Shown here one piece after another: positions 6,967-14,067 of a stretch of DNA of 25,025 nt; positions within the stretch are counted from its first letter, which is position 1, and each line of letters starts with the position of its first letter. This stretch comes from JBKHJZ01 sp046537875. Lineage in GTDB: Bacteria; Actinomycetota; Acidimicrobiia; Acidimicrobiales; VFJN01. The DNA lies in the NCBI GenBank assembly GCA_046537875.1, contig JBKHJZ010000030.1, positions 1-25,025 on the forward strand. The letters are read 5' to 3'. Made by a program: the position numbers and the translations under genes. The notes under the pieces were generated by a model. It was not told where the DNA came from and ran no database searches. It was given only the letters and a program-made list of their open reading frames with translations.

Positions 6967-8178
6967 GTGGATTTCGACCTCCCACCCGAGGACGATCCGC
7001 GGCGCCAGCCGGTACGGGCGTGGCTCGCCGAGCATCCCCGGCCGTCGGGACGTGAACTGGCCGAGGCGGGCCTCGTGGCACCGCACTGGCCCGAGCCCTG
7101 GGGCCTGGGCGCAGACCCCGTCCACCAGCTCGTCATCGACGACGAACTGCGCCGGGCCGGCGTGAGGCGGCCCGTGAACATGATCGGCATCGGGTGGGCC
7201 GGCCCCACCCTGCTGCACGCGGGCACCGAGGAGCAGAAGCAGCGGTACCTCATGCCCCTGCTCGCAGGTGAGGAGATCTGGTGCCAGCTCTTCAGCGAGC
7301 CCGGTGCCGGATCCGACCTGGCGTCACTCTCGACACGGGCCGTGCGCGACGGGGACGAGTGGGTGGTGACCGGGCAGAAGGTGTGGACCTCGCTGGCCCA
7401 GATGGCCCGGTTCGGGATCCTGATCGCCCGCAGCGATCCCGACGCCGAGCGGCACCGGGGGATCTCGTACTTCGTCTGCCCGATGGACGCCCCGGGCGTC
7501 ACCATCCGGCCGATCATCGAGATGACGGGTGCCCACACGTTCAACGAGGTGTTCCTCGACGAGGTGCGGCTCCCGGCGGCGAACCTCGTGGGGCGCGAGG
7601 GCCAGGGGTGGGAGCTCGCCAAGGTCACCCTGGCCAACGAGCGGGTCTCCCTGTCGTCGGGCGGGGCGCTGTGGGGCCTCGGTCCGTCGGCGGTCGACCT
7701 GCTCGACCTGGTCCGGGCCCGGGGCGGCGTCGACGACCCGATCCTGCGCGACCGGATCGCACGCCTCCACATCGAGGCCGAGCTGCTGCGCCTCCTCCGG
7801 TTGCGAACCGTGAGCGCCCGTGTCCGCGGCCAGGCGCCGGGCCCGGAGGCGTCGATCCGCAAGCTGCTCGCCGACGCGCACGGCCAGCACGTGTTCGCCC
7901 TCGCGAAGGACCTGGCTGGTGCCGCGGGTGCCCTGTCCGACCACGGACCCCTCGAGGCGCCCGTCGACGTGTGGCACTACGGCTTCCTGTTCGCGCCGGC
8001 GCTCACCATCGGCGGTGGCACGGCCGAGGTGCAGCGCAACATCATCGCCGAGCGGGTCCTGGGCCTGCCGCACGAGGCGGAGGTGACCGCCGGCGTGCTC
8101 GGCGACGGGGCGTCGACGGGCGGCCGACCCCGACCGGCGGGGGAGCGCCGCCGGCACTGGAGTGCGTCGGGTAGCTGA
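6967..8178 (+). CDS. Acyl-CoA dehydrogenase (FadE family)
   Basis: This 403-residue flavoprotein probably introduces the alpha-beta double bond in an acyl-CoA. The FAD/substrate signature WCQLFSEPGAGSDLASL (about 102-118), VTGQKVWTS, FNEVFLDEVRLP and the C-terminal GGGTAEVQRNIIAERVLGLP are clear. The catalytic-base position of the MCAD-type YEGT motif is occupied by Gly here (IGGGTAEVQ). The base must then lie elsewhere, as in families where it sits on an earlier helix, or the protein pairs with a second subunit. The last 30 residues are a low-complexity tail running into a repeat region. The GTG start follows a leaderless-type promoter under the palindromic operator, and the gene is divergent from the CoA ligase. 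The substrate is unknown. Confidence 0.92.
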   Translation: MDFDLPPEDDPRRQPVRAWLAEHPRPSGRELAEAGLVAPHWPEPWGLGADPVHQLVIDDELRRAGVRRPVNMIGIGWAGPTLLHAGTEEQKQRYLMPLLAGEEIWCQLFSEPGAGSDLASLSTRAVRDGDEWVVTGQKVWTSLAQMARFGILIARSDPDAERHRGISYFVCPMDAPGVTIRPIIEMTGAHTFNEVFLDEVRLPAANLVGREGQGWELAKVTLANERVSLSSGGALWGLGPSAVDLLDLVRARGGVDDPILRDRIARLHIEAELLRLLRLRTVSARVRGQAPGPEASIRKLLADAHGQHVFALAKDLAGAAGALSDHGPLEAPVDVWHYGFLFAPALTIGGGTAEVQRNIIAERVLGLPHEAEVTAGVLGDGASTGGRPRPAGERRRHWSASGS

Positions 8179-8252
8179 CCGCGACCGGCGGTGGAGCGCC
8201 GTTGGCAGTGGATGGCGACGGGCGGCTGCCCCCGACGGCGGTGGAGCGCCGG
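8131..8252 (+). repeat. Three imperfect copies of a 20-base hairpin repeat at about 51-base spacing
   Basis: CGACCGGCGGGGGAGCGCCG (8131-8150), CGACCGGCGGTGGAGCGCCG (8182-8201) and a one-base-shorter copy (8233-8251) recur about every 51 bases. Copies two and three contain CGGCG-GTGGAG-CGCCG, a 5-bp stem with a 6-base loop. Copy one lies in the 3' end of the acyl-CoA dehydrogenase gene, and the others fall between its stop and the stop of the convergent MFS gene. They may form a bidirectional terminator or be a degenerate tandem duplication. Confidence 0.6.
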
Positions 8253-8255
8253 TCC

Positions 8256-9710
8256 TCAGGCCGCGCTCGCCGGGCGCTCGTCGGGGTCTCCGGTGCCCGG
8301 ACGGCGCGTGGCGTCGGGGTCGCGCCCGACCCCCGGGGCGGTGGCGGCAGATCGGTCGTCCGGCGGCACGGTTGCGGGCGCCCTGTCCGGAAGCTGAATC
8401 GTCGCTGCGCCCCCAGCTGGTGCCGGGACGGCCGGTACATCCGCCCCATCGGACGCCGGGACAGTGACCGCCGCACGGCCGGTGGGGGGCGTTCCGGTGT
8501 CGAGCGCCCGCCGTTGGCGCACGGTCCAGGCGACGGCGATGGCGGCGGCGACGGCGCCCAGCAGCACCCCGGCCCGCGGCCCCGCCAGCTCGGACACCCA
8601 GCCCACGATCGGTCCGCCGATGGGGTGGGACCCGAGGAACACGACGCTCAGCAGCGCCAGCACCCGGCCGCGCATGGCCGGATCGGCCTCGAGCTGCACC
8701 ACGGCGTTGGACCCGGAGATGAGCGCGATGCTGGCGAACCCCACGGCGATCGATGCCACCACGGCGACGGCGAGGGTGGGCGCCAGGGCGAGCGCCACGC
8801 TGGCGGCAGCCAGCCATCCACCCGCGCGGACGAGGAAGTCCAGGTCGACGCGGCTCCGCCGGGCGACGGCGAGCGCCCCCGCCACCGACCCGACGCTCAT
8901 CGTGGAGAAGAGCAGGGTGAACGTGGTGGCGGAGCCCTCGAAGGTGCGCTCCGCCAGCAGCGGCAGCGACACCTGGTACTTGAAGGTGAGCGTGCCGATG
9001 ACCGCGATCAGCACGATCGGCAGGCGCATCTCGGGGGTTCGCCAGGCGTAGCGGAGCCCCTCCCGGAGCTGCCCCTTGGCGCGCGCCACGCGCGGGGTCG
9101 GTCGCAGCTGCGACCGGTCCATGCGCAGCAACGCGCCGATCACGAACAGGTAGCTGACGGCGTTGGCGACGAAGGTCCAGCCCGCTCCCGGCCCGGCGAT
9201 CAGCACGCCGGCCAGGGCGGGGCCGACGACCCGCGAGCCGGTCATCACTGCGCTGTTCAACCCGACGGCGTTGGGCACGTCGCGGAGGCCGACGAGCTCG
9301 GTGACGAGCGCCCGTCGCGACGGGTTGTCGAGCGCGTTGATGATCCCGAACAGCAGCGACAGGGCGTAGATCGCCCCGACGGTGGCCGCCCCGGTGAGGG
9401 TGAGCACCGAGAACGCCACGGCGAGCACCGTGAACGCGACCTGTGTGCCGATCATCATGTGGTGGCGGTCGACCCGATCGGCGAGCACGCCCGCCCAGGC
9501 GCCGAGCACCAGGATGGGCAGGAACTGGGCTGCGACCACCAAGCCGAGCGCCACACCGTCGCCGGTGAGGTCGAGCACCACCCACACGAGCGCCACCGAC
9601 TGCATCCACGTGCCGGTCTGGCTGACGAGCTGGCCGGCGAAGAACAGCCGGAAGTTGCGGGTCCGCAACGAGCTGAACATGGTGCTGGCGGCCTGGCGCA
9701 GGCGCGTCAC
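8256..9710 (-). CDS. MFS transporter (MFS_3 / EntS-like exporter)
   Basis: This 484-residue integral membrane protein is predicted to have about 12 transmembrane helices over residues 15-405. The start, SLRTRNFRLFFAGQLVSQTGTWMQSVALVWVV, is characteristic of the MFS_3 group of small-molecule exporters (enterobactin-exporter type). The loop motif GVLADRVDRHHMM between helices 2 and 3 is the MFS motif A (GxLaDRxdRr). A Pro/Ala/Thr-rich hydrophilic tail of about 70 residues follows the last helix. The GTG start (9710) overlaps the stop of the marR gene as GTGA, so the two are translationally coupled. Such pairs usually give inducible efflux of toxic compounds. The substrate is unknown. Confidence 0.9.
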   Translation of the reverse strand: MTRLRQAASTMFSSLRTRNFRLFFAGQLVSQTGTWMQSVALVWVVLDLTGDGVALGLVVAAQFLPILVLGAWAGVLADRVDRHHMMIGTQVAFTVLAVAFSVLTLTGAATVGAIYALSLLFGIINALDNPSRRALVTELVGLRDVPNAVGLNSAVMTGSRVVGPALAGVLIAGPGAGWTFVANAVSYLFVIGALLRMDRSQLRPTPRVARAKGQLREGLRYAWRTPEMRLPIVLIAVIGTLTFKYQVSLPLLAERTFEGSATTFTLLFSTMSVGSVAGALAVARRSRVDLDFLVRAGGWLAAASVALALAPTLAVAVVASIAVGFASIALISGSNAVVQLEADPAMRGRVLALLSVVFLGSHPIGGPIVGWVSELAGPRAGVLLGAVAAAIAVAWTVRQRRALDTGTPPTGRAAVTVPASDGADVPAVPAPAGGAATIQLPDRAPATVPPDDRSAATAPGVGRDPDATRRPGTGDPDERPASAA

Positions 9711-10219
9711 GGGCGCCGCCCGGGGCCGGCGGCCGGTGCAGGTTCGCCCGTGGCCGGTCCGGGTTCGTCCCTGGCGGACCCTGCCTGGGCGATCGCTTCG
9801 AGCACGTCGATCGCACCCGCGAGGCGCTCCAGGTCGGCGGGAGAGAGCAGCGCGAGCCGGTCGGCCAGTGCCGCGTCGCGGCGGGCCCGGCTGCGGTCGA
9901 GGCGACGGCGGCCCTCCCCGGTGATCGACACCAGGTACACGCGGCGGTCGCGGGCGTCGGTGGTGCGGTCGACGAGACCCTCGTCCTCCAGCCGGCCGAC
10001 CACCTTGGTGATCGTGGGCGGCGCCACCTGCTCGCGGACTGCGAGGTCTCCGAGGGTCAGCGGCCCGTGCGCCTCGATCGTCGCCAGCGCCGAGTGCTGT
10101 GAGGCGGACAGCCCGGTGCCGGCCTGGAGGCGTAGCTGCCTGGCGAGGCGCGCCGTCGCGAGGCGGAGCCGCCCGGCGAGCTCGGGGGCGGGGGAGTTGT
10201 CTGCGGGGGGAGACGCCAT
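9707..10219 (-). CDS. MarR-family transcriptional regulator
   Basis: This 170-residue protein has a MarR winged helix-turn-helix. LSASQHSALATIEAHGPLTLGDLAVREQVAPPTITKVVGRLEDEGLV (about 38-84) contains the recognition helix, and the wing DRRVYLVSITGEGRRRL follows. Helices at both ends would form the dimer interface, and the last 25 residues are a Pro/Ala/Gly-rich tail. It most likely represses its own operon with the coupled MFS exporter and is released by a small ligand. The ATG at 10219 has GGGGAG close upstream. It is divergent from the AbiE-like operon. Confidence 0.92.
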   Translation of the reverse strand: MASPPADNSPAPELAGRLRLATARLARQLRLQAGTGLSASQHSALATIEAHGPLTLGDLAVREQVAPPTITKVVGRLEDEGLVDRTTDARDRRVYLVSITGEGRRRLDRSRARRDAALADRLALLSPADLERLAGAIDVLEAIAQAGSARDEPGPATGEPAPAAGPGRRP

Positions 10220-10230
10220 CGTCTCCCCAA

Positions 10231-10254
10231 ACTACTTAGCCAGGCGAAATGTTC
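10231..10254. promoter_or_regulatory. Imperfect palindrome, possible MarR operator
   Basis: AACTACTTAGCC-A-GGCGAAATGTT pairs at roughly two thirds of positions around a central A (GCC/GGC, TT/AA and outer bases). It lies just upstream of the marR start, where autorepressing MarR proteins usually bind. The symmetry is weak. Confidence 0.3.
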
Positions 10255-10282
10255 CACGCGGGGGTGGATATGGCGGTTGGCG

Positions 10283-10318
10283 CCTGCGCAGGTGCGCAGG
10301 TGAAAGGATTTGTGCAGG
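10283..10318 (+). promoter_or_regulatory. Direct repeats TGCGCAGG and palindrome upstream of AbiE-like operon
   Basis: TGCGCAGG occurs head-to-tail at 10285-10292 and 10293-10300, and a third copy, TGTGCAGG, lies at 10311-10318. The first copy is part of a perfect 10-bp palindrome, CCTGCGCAGG (10283-10292). The cluster ends about 50 bases before the predicted -10 of the operon. AbiEi-type antitoxins are known to autorepress by binding repeats upstream of their own genes, so this is a candidate operator. That assignment is inference. Confidence 0.4.
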
Positions 10319-10368
10319 CAAGGTTCTCGAATCCTGTCTAAGTACCCCATTCCTGCCGCCACGCGCAG

Positions 10369-10374
10369 TACACT
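10369..10374 (+). promoter_or_regulatory. -10 element (TACACT) of AbiE-like operon, leaderless type
   Basis: TACACT is followed by TGAATT and the ATG at 10381. It is among the best -10 matches in the window, and no Shine-Dalgarno sequence lies between it and the ATG. Confidence 0.55.
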
Positions 10375-10380
10375 TGAATT

Positions 10381-11430
10381 ATGCAGGTACGCCAGCTCGA
10401 GCGAGAGGCATACCACAGACTGCCGTCGCTACTGGCGACGCTGCTCGGGTTGCACGTAGACGAGGTCGAGCAGCGCCGGTCGACCGCTGGTGACTTGGGT
10501 GTCGATGCTGCCTTCGAGGCACGCGGCCGGATTTGGCTGATCGAAGTGAAGTCGTCCAGCAGTCCCGGCGTAGTGGCAACGGCAGCCGATCGGCTCCACC
10601 ACTACAGCGAACAGACCGGCATTGACGCCCTGCCGCTCCTCGTCGTTCCCCATATGAGCAGGGCAGGCGCCGAGACCGCAGCAGAGCGAGCGTTGAATTG
10701 GATCGATCTCTCGGGAAATGCACGACTCCGCAACCACGACCTCTACGTCTGGGTCGAGGGCCGACCTAACCAGTTTCCCAGGCGGGGGCGACCGTCCACA
10801 GCGTTCGCGCCCAAGAGCTCCCGGGTCAGTCGAGTCCTGCTCTTGGACCCTTGGCGGTGGTGGCGGCAGAAGGATCTTGCGGACGTAACCCGGCTCGATG
10901 ACGGCCACCTCTCACGCGTCGTCCGCCGCTTGGACGAAGACGACCTCCTGGATCACCACGATGCGGAGTTGAGGCCGCGCAACCCTGATCTGCTCCTCGA
11001 TGCTTGGGCGGATGCCTATCGATTCGACCGGCACGATCTGCTCTCCGGGCACTTGACCGGGTCGGGAACCGAACTGGTGACCGAGCTTCACCGTCGGCTC
11101 GCGGATGCGAACATCGAGTACGCGTTCACCGGGCTCCCGGCGGCCTGGGCCCTCGGTCAACACGCTCGATTCCGCATCGTCAGTGTGTACGTCAGCGGCG
11201 ACCCCCGGCAGGCAGCGGACTCCGTTGGTCTGCGCCGGGGCGAAAGGGGGGCGAACGTGCAGTTGATCGGACCTGATGACGAGGGCGTCTTCGACGGAAG
11301 CCGAGAGATCGGCGGCCACCCGACTGTGAGCCCAGCGCAGGTCTATCTCGACCTCCTCCACCTACCAGAGCGAGCGAAGGAAGCAGCACGCCAGCTTCGA
11401 GACGACGGACTCCTCTGGACCGGGCCGTGA
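10381..11430 (+). CDS. AbiEi-like antitoxin with N-terminal PD-(D/E)xK-like domain
   Basis: This 349-residue protein resembles the AbiEi antitoxin group (type IV toxin-antitoxin). Residues 1-130 form a restriction-endonuclease-like module: Glu7/Glu9 on helix 1, Asp42 (LGVDAAFE), then Glu55-Val-Lys57 (IWLIEVKSS). The segment LNWIDLSGNARL (105-116) resembles a motif I associate with AbiEi_2-type proteins. A winged helix lies at about 150-195 (QKDLADVTRLDDGHLSRVVRRLDEDDLL). Residues 205-349 form a mixed alpha/beta C-terminal domain including FTGLPAAWALG. The stop overlaps the toxin-like gene as GTGA. G+C is visibly lower (57-67% in sampled lines) than in neighbouring genes, suggesting acquisition. 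Whether the nuclease-like motif is catalytic is unknown. It could instead be a regulator of the nucleotidyltransferase only. Confidence 0.7.
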   Translation: MQVRQLEREAYHRLPSLLATLLGLHVDEVEQRRSTAGDLGVDAAFEARGRIWLIEVKSSSSPGVVATAADRLHHYSEQTGIDALPLLVVPHMSRAGAETAAERALNWIDLSGNARLRNHDLYVWVEGRPNQFPRRGRPSTAFAPKSSRVSRVLLLDPWRWWRQKDLADVTRLDDGHLSRVVRRLDEDDLLDHHDAELRPRNPDLLLDAWADAYRFDRHDLLSGHLTGSGTELVTELHRRLADANIEYAFTGLPAAWALGQHARFRIVSVYVSGDPRQAADSVGLRRGERGANVQLIGPDDEGVFDGSREIGGHPTVSPAQVYLDLLHLPERAKEAARQLRDDGLLWTGP

Positions 11431-12281
11431 ACGAGAAGCCACGCCACCGATCTGGGTACACGGCGGAGGGGACCGAGCTGGTGCGCTCAGCCTGCCTGAC
11501 GGTCGCTGCGACCCTCGGGCGCTACCTCGATCACATCGTTTTCGTCGGAGGTGTCGTACCCAGCCTCATCATCGACGCGCAGCGCTCGCCGACCGATGAG
11601 GATGACGAGGTTCATCCGGGCACGAACGATCTCGATCTCGGGCTCTCGCTTGCGTTGCTGGACGAGGAGCGCTACGCGGAGATCAGTGCACGGTTACGAG
11701 CCGAGGGCTTTGCGCCGGACACGAACACCGCCGGCAACGCCACCGTCCAACGTTGGCGGCTCGGGGACCTGAAGATCGACTTCCTCATACCACCCGTCCC
11801 GGGCCAGGACCCGCGCCGACGTGTCCAGAACCTGGAATCCGACTTCGGGGCGATCGTGACCCCAGGCCTGGAGCTGGCCTTCAACGAACGCACTGAGATC
11901 GAGATCGACGGGACGACGCTTGCAGGAGAGCGCGCGAGGCGCACCGTGCCTGTCTGCGGACCAGGCGCCTTCGTCGTGTTGAAGACGCTTGCCTTCGCAG
12001 ATCGCATCGTGCAGAAGGACGCCTATGACCTGGTCTATGTCGTCCGCGGCATGCCGGGTGGAGGTGGCGCCATCGCGACGAGGCTCAAGGAGCACGCTGT
12101 CAGCCATCCGGAGATGATCGAGAGAGCCATCACATTCCTCGACCGCGACTTTGCGAGTGTCGATCACGTCGGGCCCCGGCGGGCGGCCGAGTTCGAGCAT
12201 TTCGAACCCGGGGCGAGAGTCGACGCGGCTGCGGATGCCCACGGCCTCGTCGATGACCTGCTGAGGGCCTACCGAGCTTGA
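11427..12281 (+). CDS. AbiEii-like nucleotidyltransferase (type IV toxin homologue)
   Basis: This 284-residue protein has the nucleotidyltransferase core of AbiEii/AbiGii-type toxins. Motifs are Gly41-Gly42 (FVGGVVPSLII), the Asp dyad in TNDLDLGL (Asp68, Asp70), the third carboxylate in LKIDFLIP (Asp118) and the downstream Lys motif QKDAYDLVYVVR (Lys197, Asp198, Asp201). In characterised relatives the enzyme transfers nucleotides, for example to tRNA acceptor ends, causing growth arrest that blocks phage. Here the NTP and target are unknown. The GTG start (11427) overlaps the antitoxin stop. All motif residues are present, so the protein should be active. No partner other than the upstream gene is evident. 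Confidence 0.75.
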   Translation: MNEKPRHRSGYTAEGTELVRSACLTVAATLGRYLDHIVFVGGVVPSLIIDAQRSPTDEDDEVHPGTNDLDLGLSLALLDEERYAEISARLRAEGFAPDTNTAGNATVQRWRLGDLKIDFLIPPVPGQDPRRRVQNLESDFGAIVTPGLELAFNERTEIEIDGTTLAGERARRTVPVCGPGAFVVLKTLAFADRIVQKDAYDLVYVVRGMPGGGGAIATRLKEHAVSHPEMIERAITFLDRDFASVDHVGPRRAAEFEHFEPGARVDAAADAHGLVDDLLRAYRA

Positions 12282-12530
12282 GCCACCGGATACCTCCAGA
12301 AGTCCGATGATCGCGCGATGGTGCTTTCGACAATGGCTGGCAACCCCAGCTGACCAGGGGTCTTCTCTGCGAGACCGACATGGCCGAGGACCCGCATCGC
12401 GGTTGAACCAGATGAGTGGCCACCGCTGACCGTCAGCAGAGACGGTCGACTCGTTGGGCGATGTGGTCGCCGGCACGCGATCGGCCCACGCGATTCGCGA
12501 CCGGCGTGTCGACTCTGGCACGATCCGGGC
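12282..12530. other. Non-coding stretch after AbiE-like operon
   Basis: These 249 bases hold no open frame I can support on either strand. G+C stays lower than the flanks until about 12480, so this is probably the right border of the acquired segment. A perfect short inverted repeat, GCTGAC-C-GTCAGC, lies at 12425-12437. A 4-bp CCCC/GGGG stem near 12344-12360 might weakly terminate the operon. I recognise no transposase remnant or tRNA. Confidence 0.5.
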
Positions 12531-12926
12531 ATGGCGAAGGGCGCGACGCTCGACGAGTTGAAGCGCGGCGACAGGGTGCGGGCCCTCGACGACCTGCCTG
12601 GCGTCCCCGCCGGGACGTACGGCCGGGTGTACCTGGTGAGCGGCTTCACCTGGACGCGCTACCGCGTCATGTTCGACAACGGGGTGGACATCGGCTCGCT
12701 GGACGGCTCGGTGCTGGTCCGCCCGAAGGACTACGAGCGGGCGCTCGAGCGGCGTCGGGCGGCTGCCGAGGAGGCGGAGGCGGCGGAGGCTGAAGCCAGC
12801 GCCGACGGCGACGCCGAGGAGGGCCCCACGACCGCCGGGGAGGGAAAGGTGGTCAACGGCGTCAGCGTCCCGGCCCACCTGCTCGAGCGCGCCAAGCGGG
12901 CGCGCCAGCGGGTGGGTGCGGGCTGA
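12531..12926 (+). CDS. Small conserved-looking protein with SH3-like barrel, function unknown
   Basis: This 131-residue protein is not one I recognise. Residues 10-65 (GDRVRALDDLPGVPAGTYGRV...YRVMFDNGVDIGSLDGSVLVRP) have the alternating pattern of a small SH3/KOW-like beta barrel. Residues 66-105 are a charged, Ala/Glu-rich helix and linker, and the C-terminus VNGVSVPAHLLERAKRARQRVG is a basic helix. Codon use and G+C match the high-GC backbone rather than the AbiE-like island before it. The ATG at 12531 has CACGAT 6 bases upstream, a weak -10, and no clear ribosome-binding site. A nucleic-acid or ribosome-associated role is possible from the fold guess, but is speculation. Confidence 0.75.
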   Translation: MAKGATLDELKRGDRVRALDDLPGVPAGTYGRVYLVSGFTWTRYRVMFDNGVDIGSLDGSVLVRPKDYERALERRRAAAEEAEAAEAEASADGDAEEGPTTAGEGKVVNGVSVPAHLLERAKRARQRVGAG

Positions 12927-13007
12927 GCGCGTGCCGGCGCCGCCGGTCCGCGTCCGGCGTCCACCCGCGGATCGGCCGCGGATCGCCACCTCAGCGGAGG
13001 GAGCCAC

Positions 13008-14045
13008 ATGAAGCTCAGCATGCCGCTCAGCTACGCGGGCGGGTTCAAGGAGTCGGCAGCGCGAGCGGTCGAGCTCGAGCGTGCCGGCCTGGACACCGTG
13101 TGGGTCGCCGAGGCTTACGGGTTCGACGGCGTCAGCCTGATGGGCTATCTGGCGGCGGTCACCGAGCGCGTCGAGATCGGGGCCGCGATCCTTCCGATCT
13201 ACACCCGGACGCCGAGCCTTCTGGCGATGAGCGCGGCCGGGGTCGATGCCCTGTCCGACGGGCGGTGCATCCTCGGTCTGGGGGCGTCCGGCCCCCAGGT
13301 CATCGAGGGCTTCCACGGCGTGCCCTACACGGCGCCGCTCGGCCGCACCCGGGAGGTGATCGAGATCTGCCGCAAGGTCTGGTCTCGGGAGCGGGTCACC
13401 TACGAGGGCCGCCACTACACCCTGCCGCTCCCACCGGACGAGGGGACCGGTCTCGGGCGGCCCCTCAAGCTGATCACCAGGCCGGTGCGTGAGCGGATCC
13501 CGATCTACGTGGCGGCGCTGGGGCCCCGCAACGTGCGTCTCACCGCCGAGATCGCCGACGGGTGGTTGCCGCTCTTCTACCTGCCCGAGAAGGTCGACGA
13601 GGTGTGGGGCGAGGACATGGCGGCGGGCCTCCGGGCGCGCGATCCCTCGCTCGGCCCGCTGGAGATCGTGGCCGGGGGTCTGGTGGCGGTGGGGGACGAC
13701 GCGGCAGCGATGCGCGACCTGGCCCGCCCGATGATCGCCCTCTATGTCGGAGGCATGGGGGCCAGGGACCGCAACTTCTACAACGACCTGGCGCGCCGCT
13801 ACGGCTTCGAGGCCGAGGCGGCCCGGATCCAGGACCTGTACCTCGACGGGCACAAGGACGAGGCCGCAGCAGCCGTGCCCGACGGCCTGCTCGAGGCTGC
13901 GACGATCTGCGGGCCCGAGGGTTACGTGCGTGACCGGATCGCGGCCTTCAAGGAGGCCGGGGTCACGTCCCTCAACGTCACCCCCGTGGCGCAGGACGTG
14001 ACGGAGCTGGTGAGCACGCTGAAGGAGTGGGTCGAGCACGCCTGA
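13008..14045 (+). CDS. LLM-class (F420-dependent-type) oxidoreductase
   Basis: This 345-residue TIM-barrel protein belongs to the luciferase-like monooxygenase superfamily. It has the typical strand-helix starts (GLDTVWVAEAYGFDG, ERVEIGAAILPIYTRTPSLLAMSA, DALSDGRCILGLGASGPQVIEGFHG) and the C-terminal TICGPEGYVRDRIAAFKEAGVTSLNV. Actinobacterial members of this subgroup (annotated as F420-dependent) use reduced coenzyme F420, or FMN, to reduce or oxidise diverse substrates, including steroid and fatty-acid intermediates. F420 use is inferred from family resemblance and not from a specific residue. GGAGGGAG precedes the ATG at a normal distance, so unlike several neighbours this gene has a classical ribosome-binding site. 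It is followed by a repeat array. Confidence 0.88.
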   Translation: MKLSMPLSYAGGFKESAARAVELERAGLDTVWVAEAYGFDGVSLMGYLAAVTERVEIGAAILPIYTRTPSLLAMSAAGVDALSDGRCILGLGASGPQVIEGFHGVPYTAPLGRTREVIEICRKVWSRERVTYEGRHYTLPLPPDEGTGLGRPLKLITRPVRERIPIYVAALGPRNVRLTAEIADGWLPLFYLPEKVDEVWGEDMAAGLRARDPSLGPLEIVAGGLVAVGDDAAAMRDLARPMIALYVGGMGARDRNFYNDLARRYGFEAEAARIQDLYLDGHKDEAAAAVPDGLLEAATICGPEGYVRDRIAAFKEAGVTSLNVTPVAQDVTELVSTLKEWVEHA

Positions 14046-14067
14046 CCCGGCGATCCGGTGCGCCCGT

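Noticed and set aside
10315..10350. Possible tRNA 3'-end remnant (GGTTCTCGAATCC resembles a T-arm) upstream of the AbiE-like operon, as an integration scar
   Set aside because: The loop has extra bases, the stem does not extend and no matching copy is seen on the other side of the island.
8202..10493. 763-residue plus-strand open frame
   Set aside because: It is antisense to the MFS and MarR genes, whose motifs are unmistakable. The translation is His/Asp/Gly-rich, as expected for a shadow.
10369..12281. Restriction-modification system (because of the PD-(D/E)xK motif)
   Set aside because: No methyltransferase motif is present. The partner is clearly a nucleotidyltransferase and the domain order fits AbiEi-type proteins.
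12282..12530. Degenerate transposase beside the AbiE-like operon
   Set aside because: Several frames stay open for 50-100 codons but none shows transposase motifs or terminal inverted repeats.
11694..14039. 781-residue minus-strand open frame
   Set aside because: It runs antisense across three supported plus-strand genes, and its translation lacks any domain-like pattern.
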